IMG/VR virus record: IMGVR_UViG_3300042544_001048
Location: 1 to 30,693 of that record
Source: a virus
DNA length: 30,693 bases
Strand: one strand, 5' to 3'
Both the position numbers and the translations under genes were made by a program. The notes beneath the pieces are model-generated. The model was not told the origin of the DNA. It made no database searches and saw nothing but the letters and a program-made list of their open reading frames with translations. Positions 26,874-30,693 of the stretch are shown in pieces (within the stretch, counting starts at the first letter, position 1; the number at the start of each line of letters is the position of its first letter).

Positions 26874-27227
26874 ATGTCTGAAGAGAAAAAAGAGAAAAGA
26901 TGTTCTGGTTGTAAAACACCGAAAACATTTGACAATTTTTACAAGAACAAATTAGTTTTAGATGGCCACAGTAACTACTGCATTGACTGTACGAGAGAAA
27001 ATTCAAAGAGATATTTTAAAAGAAAGAAAGAAAAACTATCTAAAAACGAAACAGATAGTTTAATAAAGTTAGCACTTTTTGGTGGTCAAACCAATGATGT
27101 TAGTCCTACAGATGCCGACAATTTAATGAAAATCCTTATGATTGAGAGGATGCTAAAGTCGGTTTCCGACGAACTAATCAACCTCAAGAAAAATCTCACA
27201 AGCTCGGATGTATTCATATCGCAATAA
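26874..27227 (+). CDS. Cys4 zinc-finger protein
   Basis: A 117-residue protein with CSGCKTPKTFDNFYKN and YCIDCTRENSKRYF: two CxxC pairs that would bind zinc, as in HNH-like and small DNA-binding fingers. A Lys/Arg-rich linker follows (KRYFKRKKEKLSKNE), then a helical C-terminal half (DADNLMKILMIERMLKSVSDELINLKKN). Phage relatives of this kind often have an HNH nuclease domain, which is missing here. It has its own host-type promoter, and likely binds nucleic acid. Confidence 0.75.
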   Translation: MSEEKKEKRCSGCKTPKTFDNFYKNKLVLDGHSNYCIDCTRENSKRYFKRKKEKLSKNETDSLIKLALFGGQTNDVSPTDADNLMKILMIERMLKSVSDELINLKKNLTSSDVFISQ

Positions 27228-27254
27228 AATACCCATTTTTAATACTCTAAAAGG

Positions 27255-27262
27255 TATTTATT
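27255..27262 (+). promoter_or_regulatory. TATTTATA-like box (TATTTATT)
   Basis: One mismatch, 15 bases before ATG at 27278. Confidence 0.4.
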
Positions 27263-27277
27263 ATATATTTATGTAGT

Positions 27278-29044
27278 ATGAAGATACAAGATCTAGTATA
27301 TGATGTTTTAACTGAAGAAGTAAAAAACAAAAGACAGTTTTCATTTTTATTAAAAAAATGGTATGGTGATAATCCAACTCCTGAGCAAATTAAAAAGGCC
27401 GAGGACAATTTAAGTATATTCTTTGAAAAACAACATGGGTTTACAATTAAAAATCCGGCAGTATATTCATTTTTACTTAGATGGAACGGAAAACACGGAA
27501 AAGGTGTTCTAGCACCTAAATTGGATGATCAGGGTGCGCCCATGGTTGATGGAAATAGGAATGTTTTAACAACTTTAGTTCCATTCAAAATAGAAGATAT
27601 TAAAGACCCGGGTCGTTTTACTGTGGAACAATTTGAGGATTTTGTGGGCGAATTTAAAGAAAATGACTTGGCCCCGGAAGAGGACGAATTTGCTGGAAAG
27701 ATGAATGCCACTGACAAAAAAATACAGGCATCCAAAAAACTTTGGGTGAGTGATATAGATGCGGTTGTAAGTCAAGAAGGGTTCAAAGTAAAATTTATCC
27801 CAACAGCTGGCGTTGCCGTTAAATATGGTTTTTATCAACAACATCTAGTTAAAAAACTTTTAAAAGGAACTACTGGAGACCGTCAATGGTGCGTAACCGG
27901 TCGTAATTCAGACGATTCAAGACAGAATTTGTGGGGAACATATCGACAACCAAATAACTCAAATACAAGAATACCGAGAAGAACATTTTGGTTTATTTAT
28001 GATGAATCAAAAAATCCAGAAGTTGTTGACGATCAAAATATTCAAAAATATCATTTATGTGCTTTACAGTATTGTATTGATGATTATGGGTATACTGGTT
28101 TTAAAATGACCAGTTTGTTCAATGACGGAGATGACAAATATACATGGAATCAAATCGTTTCAATTTACCCTCAAATGGAAGGTCTTGAAGCTGAATTTGC
28201 TAGATATGAAGAATTTGACCCAAGTGAGTTATTTGATAGAAATAAAACAACTAGAATAAATGAATCTGAAGGATCGGCGGACGATTTCGCGGCACAGCCA
28301 AGAAGTTTAAAGAAATATTATATCGAAAGAGGAGGTACATTAAAAAGTGAAAGATCTTGGAGGAGTATGGATGCAAACCTAAGGGTCCTTTACATAATTT
28401 CCACCACCGCGGTTGACGCAGTCGATAAGTTTCAATCTGAAGATTTAATTAAAGCTATTAAAAAAGTTGGTAACGAATTAAAATTATTAGATAATCATCT
28501 GAAATCCTTAGGTGCAAGAGTTGATGAGTATAATAGAGTGACCAATCAAGAAATGGCTGATTTAGGTGTTGGGGTAATATTCAAACGCATTATCAAAGAA
28601 CGTTATAAGATTGCTAAAACAAGTATTGATAATAAAAAAATACAATTACTTGAGAGTAAGGAAAAAAAATACAACGGAAAACCCTTGAGCGGTCTTTATC
28701 ATTTTGGTTATGATGATTGGATGATTGTTGATGGTATAAAATATTTATCGGAATACTATGACGACGGACTTCGACTTTTTGTTGACGACAATGGTGAAAA
28801 CTATTTGGTTGAAACATATATTCATCAAGACTCGAATCAAGAAGATGATAAAACTTTATATACTGTTGCAAAATCTGATAGCGAAGACACTTCTGACGAA
28901 TTATTTGTTCACTTTATTAGCGCAAAGCAGTTTAATAGTTTAAGACAACGAATGCGTGAAAAAGAAGAAGGTGACGACGAAGATTTCGATAGATTTTCCA
29001 ATTTTGATCCTGAAACGGATGTGGATATAAAAGAAACGTATTAA
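27278..29044 (+). CDS. Large protein with WCVTG motif, possibly virion-associated
   Basis: A 588-residue protein starting MKIQDLVYDVLTEE, a loose tag-like lead. Its middle has GDRQWCVTGRNSDDSRQNLW (about 200-219) and RRTFWFIYDESKNPE, then KYHLCALQYCIDDYG, a series of motifs that I recall from uncharacterised virion proteins of large phages, but I cannot assign a fold. The second half contains coiled-coil helices (about 360-450) and an acidic end (EEGDDEDFDRFSNFDPETDVD). It is one of the longest genes in the window and is followed by a terminator. Function unknown. Confidence 0.75.
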   Translation: MKIQDLVYDVLTEEVKNKRQFSFLLKKWYGDNPTPEQIKKAEDNLSIFFEKQHGFTIKNPAVYSFLLRWNGKHGKGVLAPKLDDQGAPMVDGNRNVLTTLVPFKIEDIKDPGRFTVEQFEDFVGEFKENDLAPEEDEFAGKMNATDKKIQASKKLWVSDIDAVVSQEGFKVKFIPTAGVAVKYGFYQQHLVKKLLKGTTGDRQWCVTGRNSDDSRQNLWGTYRQPNNSNTRIPRRTFWFIYDESKNPEVVDDQNIQKYHLCALQYCIDDYGYTGFKMTSLFNDGDDKYTWNQIVSIYPQMEGLEAEFARYEEFDPSELFDRNKTTRINESEGSADDFAAQPRSLKKYYIERGGTLKSERSWRSMDANLRVLYIISTTAVDAVDKFQSEDLIKAIKKVGNELKLLDNHLKSLGARVDEYNRVTNQEMADLGVGVIFKRIIKERYKIAKTSIDNKKIQLLESKEKKYNGKPLSGLYHFGYDDWMIVDGIKYLSEYYDDGLRLFVDDNGENYLVETYIHQDSNQEDDKTLYTVAKSDSEDTSDELFVHFISAKQFNSLRQRMREKEEGDDEDFDRFSNFDPETDVDIKETY

Positions 29045-29047
29045 ATG

Positions 29048-29076
29048 AAAAAGGGACTATAAAGTCCCTTTTTTTA
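29048..29076. terminator. Bidirectional terminator
   Basis: AAAGGGAC/GTCCCTTT around a 6-base loop with A and T runs. It lies between the convergent 588-aa gene and the endolysin. Confidence 0.85.
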
Positions 29077-29916
29077 TGCTAATAAATGATAATATTCTTT
29101 AAAATGTTTAATACGATCAGCAAGACCTATCGTACCACCATTAACCCTTTTAGTGATTTTTGTAACAACAGTATCGGTTGCACCTTCGTCTGCCATTTTA
29201 TGTAATCCATTTTTACTAAAGAACCATGCGGCGGATAATAAAGCATAATCTGAAGCCACTTTATCTGGATTTGATAATATATCTTCATTAATTGATTTAC
29301 CAAAGGCCGTGTAGTTATCTTTACCCGTTAATTGAATATAACCCCTACCACAGAACTTTGAGCCTTCACCAGAAGATTCTGGACCATTACCCATTCTTCC
29401 ACCATAAACCTTATTCGCAATCTTTACTGGTTGTCTTTCATAAGGTTTTGCAGCCGCTTCTGTTGGGAAATACTTCTTAAATGTACCTGTTAAACCTTTA
29501 GCAGAATAGTTTAAATTTTCCTTTGTAAGTCTAAATCCACCACTTTCATGACCACATTGTGCCAAGAAATGCGCTAAACGTAATGGTGTATCTATCTGAA
29601 ATTTAGCTGCTGTGTCAGGTATTTGAGCAATTACCGCATCAGGTATATGTCCCTTTAATTTCTCTAGTTTTAATCCGCCAACACTTCTAACAGGTGCTGG
29701 TTCGGTAATTAAAGTCGGTGCGGATACCGTACCTTCACTGAACAATTTGCCCCATGTACCGTCACCAACAATACCATCTGCGGTTAATCCGTTAGATGAT
29801 TGCCAAGCTTTTACCGCCGCTTCGGTCTTAGGTCCAAACTTACCGATTGGGTCAACACCTAATTTAACTTGTAATTTTTTAACGTCTTCTCCTTCCGATC
29901 CTAATTTTAATAACAT
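29074..29916 (-). CDS. Endolysin: peptidoglycan-binding domain plus GH19 lysozyme/chitinase-like domain
   Basis: Residues 1-60 (LKLGSEGEDVKKLQVKLGVD, then DGIVGDGTWGKLF) are a peptidoglycan-binding type 1 repeat. Residues about 80-280 form a GH19-like domain: LAHFLAQCGHESGGFRLTKENLNYS (E124 and E133 as likely catalytic acids) and CGRGYIQLTGKDNY (189-202). It cuts the glycan strands of peptidoglycan at the end of infection. No signal peptide, so a holin is needed. A TATTTATA box lies 13 bases before ATG, consistent with late expression. It is convergent with the 588-aa gene. Confidence 0.93.
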   Translation of the reverse strand: MLLKLGSEGEDVKKLQVKLGVDPIGKFGPKTEAAVKAWQSSNGLTADGIVGDGTWGKLFSEGTVSAPTLITEPAPVRSVGGLKLEKLKGHIPDAVIAQIPDTAAKFQIDTPLRLAHFLAQCGHESGGFRLTKENLNYSAKGLTGTFKKYFPTEAAAKPYERQPVKIANKVYGGRMGNGPESSGEGSKFCGRGYIQLTGKDNYTAFGKSINEDILSNPDKVASDYALLSAAWFFSKNGLHKMADEGATDTVVTKITKRVNGGTIGLADRIKHFKEYYHLLA

Positions 29917-29929
29917 ACTTTTCTTTTAA

Positions 29930-29937
29930 TATAAATA
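29930..29937 (-). promoter_or_regulatory. TATTTATA box
   Basis: Exact box, 13 bases before ATG of the endolysin. Confidence 0.6.
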
Positions 29938-30011
29938 CCATATATTTTTTCTTAATTATTGGTCTAAAAATATATTTTTAAAGAACCCAGGAATATTTTA
30001 ATTTTTTATAC

Positions 30012-30019
30012 TATTTATA
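30012..30019 (+). promoter_or_regulatory. TATTTATA box
   Basis: Exact box, 18 bases before ATG at 30038. Confidence 0.6.
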
Positions 30020-30037
30020 TAAAAATAAAACATAGAT

Positions 30038-30604
30038 ATGTCAAAAAGAATAGTAAGATTATCAGAGTCTCAACTTAGGGATATGATTAAAAGAGTGGTA
30101 AATGAACAATCTGCTCCAATGGCTAAACCAGCAGCACAACCCGCACAACAATCAGTAGCTAATGACCCTGACTATAAAAAAGCTTGGGGAGTTATGGGAT
30201 TATTAATGGATGCAATTGAAGGTGTTGGAACAAAAGAACCTCAAGTATTAAAGGCGGTACAAAGTATCGGAACTAAAAGAGTTTATGACTATCTTTTACA
30301 AATAGTACAAAAATCACCAACAGTTAAACAAAAAACGGGTAGAAATTATAAATTAGTAATGGAATACATTATGCTTGATTTCCAATTTCCTATTGTTGAT
30401 AAACCTATACATAGCTCATTAAACTACATGCCTGGAACGGGAAAAGAAGTAGAGCCATCGACAAGTAGCTTTGGATTTGGGGCGGATGGTTACAATAATA
30501 GCAGTGCCACTAATGTATCAAAACAATGTGCACGTATTTTGGGTGGGTTTAACGAAAATGAATTTGAACCTTTTAGTAAAGGTACAGAGCGACAATCGTA
30601 TTAA
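30038..30604 (+). CDS. Tagged protein with annexin-like repeat
   Basis: Starts with the clearest tag, MSKRIVRLSESQLRDMIKR then VVNE, followed by a Pro/Ala/Gln-rich linker (APMAKPAAQPAQQ). Residues about 55-80 (LLMDAIEGVGTKEPQVLKAVQSIGTKRVYDYLLQIV) resemble the G-x-G-T-x-E-x-x-V-L motif of annexin-like repeats, seen also in phage and wall-associated proteins. The rest is soluble and ends GTERQSY (188 residues). A TATTTATA box precedes it. Likely a virion or lysis-linked cargo protein. Confidence 0.75.
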   Translation: MSKRIVRLSESQLRDMIKRVVNEQSAPMAKPAAQPAQQSVANDPDYKKAWGVMGLLMDAIEGVGTKEPQVLKAVQSIGTKRVYDYLLQIVQKSPTVKQKTGRNYKLVMEYIMLDFQFPIVDKPIHSSLNYMPGTGKEVEPSTSSFGFGADGYNNSSATNVSKQCARILGGFNENEFEPFSKGTERQSY

Positions 30605-30617
30605 AAAAATAAAACAT

Positions 30618-30646
30618 AAAAAAGGAGGTTTATACCTCCTTTTTTG
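30618..30646 (+). terminator. Intrinsic terminator
   Basis: AAGGAGGT/ACCTCCTT around a TTAT loop, with an upstream A-run and downstream T-run. Confidence 0.85.
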
Positions 30647-30693
30647 TTTTAATGTCATTGTATAAATAAACAACCACAAATGGTGTGATTAGA

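Noticed and set aside
27529-27844. Two minus-strand frames within the 588-aa gene
   Set aside because: Shadows of the long plus-strand frame, with no promoter or coupling.
1-30693. CRISPR arrays, insertion sequences or integrase/att sites
   Set aside because: No regularly spaced repeats, no transposase or integrase motif and no paired attachment repeats were seen.

Overview
The window looks like part of the genome of a large, AT-rich tailed bacteriophage that infects a member of the Bacteroidetes. Genes are short and tightly packed on both strands, often overlapping by 1-17 bases. It encodes an endolysin, 11 tRNAs, a tmRNA and a homing endonuclease. Several promoters have the Bacteroidetes form (TTG, 19-21 bases, then TAnnTTTG), and most starts lack a Shine-Dalgarno site. 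No capsid, tail or replication hallmark gene lies in the window, so the exact phage group stays open.

Layout. 1-467: a membrane protein on the minus strand, cut by the window edge. 658-1437: a PhyH-like dioxygenase. 1517-5705: an RNA-rich island with 11 tRNAs (Pro, Asn, Trp, Gln, Met, Thr, Leu, Met/Ile, Asp, Ser, Glu), small genes (a 31-aa peptide, a 39-aa basic protein, a sulfotransferase-like protein, a GIY-YIG endonuclease), three structured non-coding stretches between tRNAs, and a roughly 950-nt ornate RNA with its own promoter and terminator. 5750-8407: two small membrane proteins, a small protein, a metallophosphoesterase, a glycosyltransferase and a membrane/Lys-rich protein. 8486-8891: tmRNA. 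8905-16357: minus-strand genes, including a tandem SGNH hydrolase, a ParB-like protein, three large proteins with virion-like features and a zinc protease. 16443-17226: three small plus-strand genes. 17238-21406: a five-gene glycosylation operon (three glycosyltransferases, an HtrL/YibB-like protein, an FkbM methyltransferase). 21519-25891: a flavodoxin-like reductase, a ribbon-helix-helix protein, an Nmad1-like protein, a zinc protease, a secreted nuclease and a P-loop kinase. 26114-30604: more small or virion-like genes and a GH19 endolysin.

Three patterns tie the window together. First, at least five unrelated proteins, and perhaps nine, start with the same short amphipathic segment (consensus about LxESQVKxLL...[LIV]xE). 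This resembles the cleaved capsid-targeting sequence of T4 internal proteins and suggests a set of cargo proteins packed into the head. Second, a TATTTATA box sits 4-18 bases before the start of about ten genes, including most tagged genes and the endolysin. It behaves like a phage late promoter and is often so close to ATG that transcripts would be leaderless. Third, RNA genes and other genes carry host-type promoters instead. Together these suggest an early host-promoter programme (tRNAs, tmRNA, large RNA) and a late programme (tagged virion cargo, lysis).

All calls come from reading the sequence by eye. Family names rest on motifs, and functions of the tag, the boxes and the large RNAs are inference.
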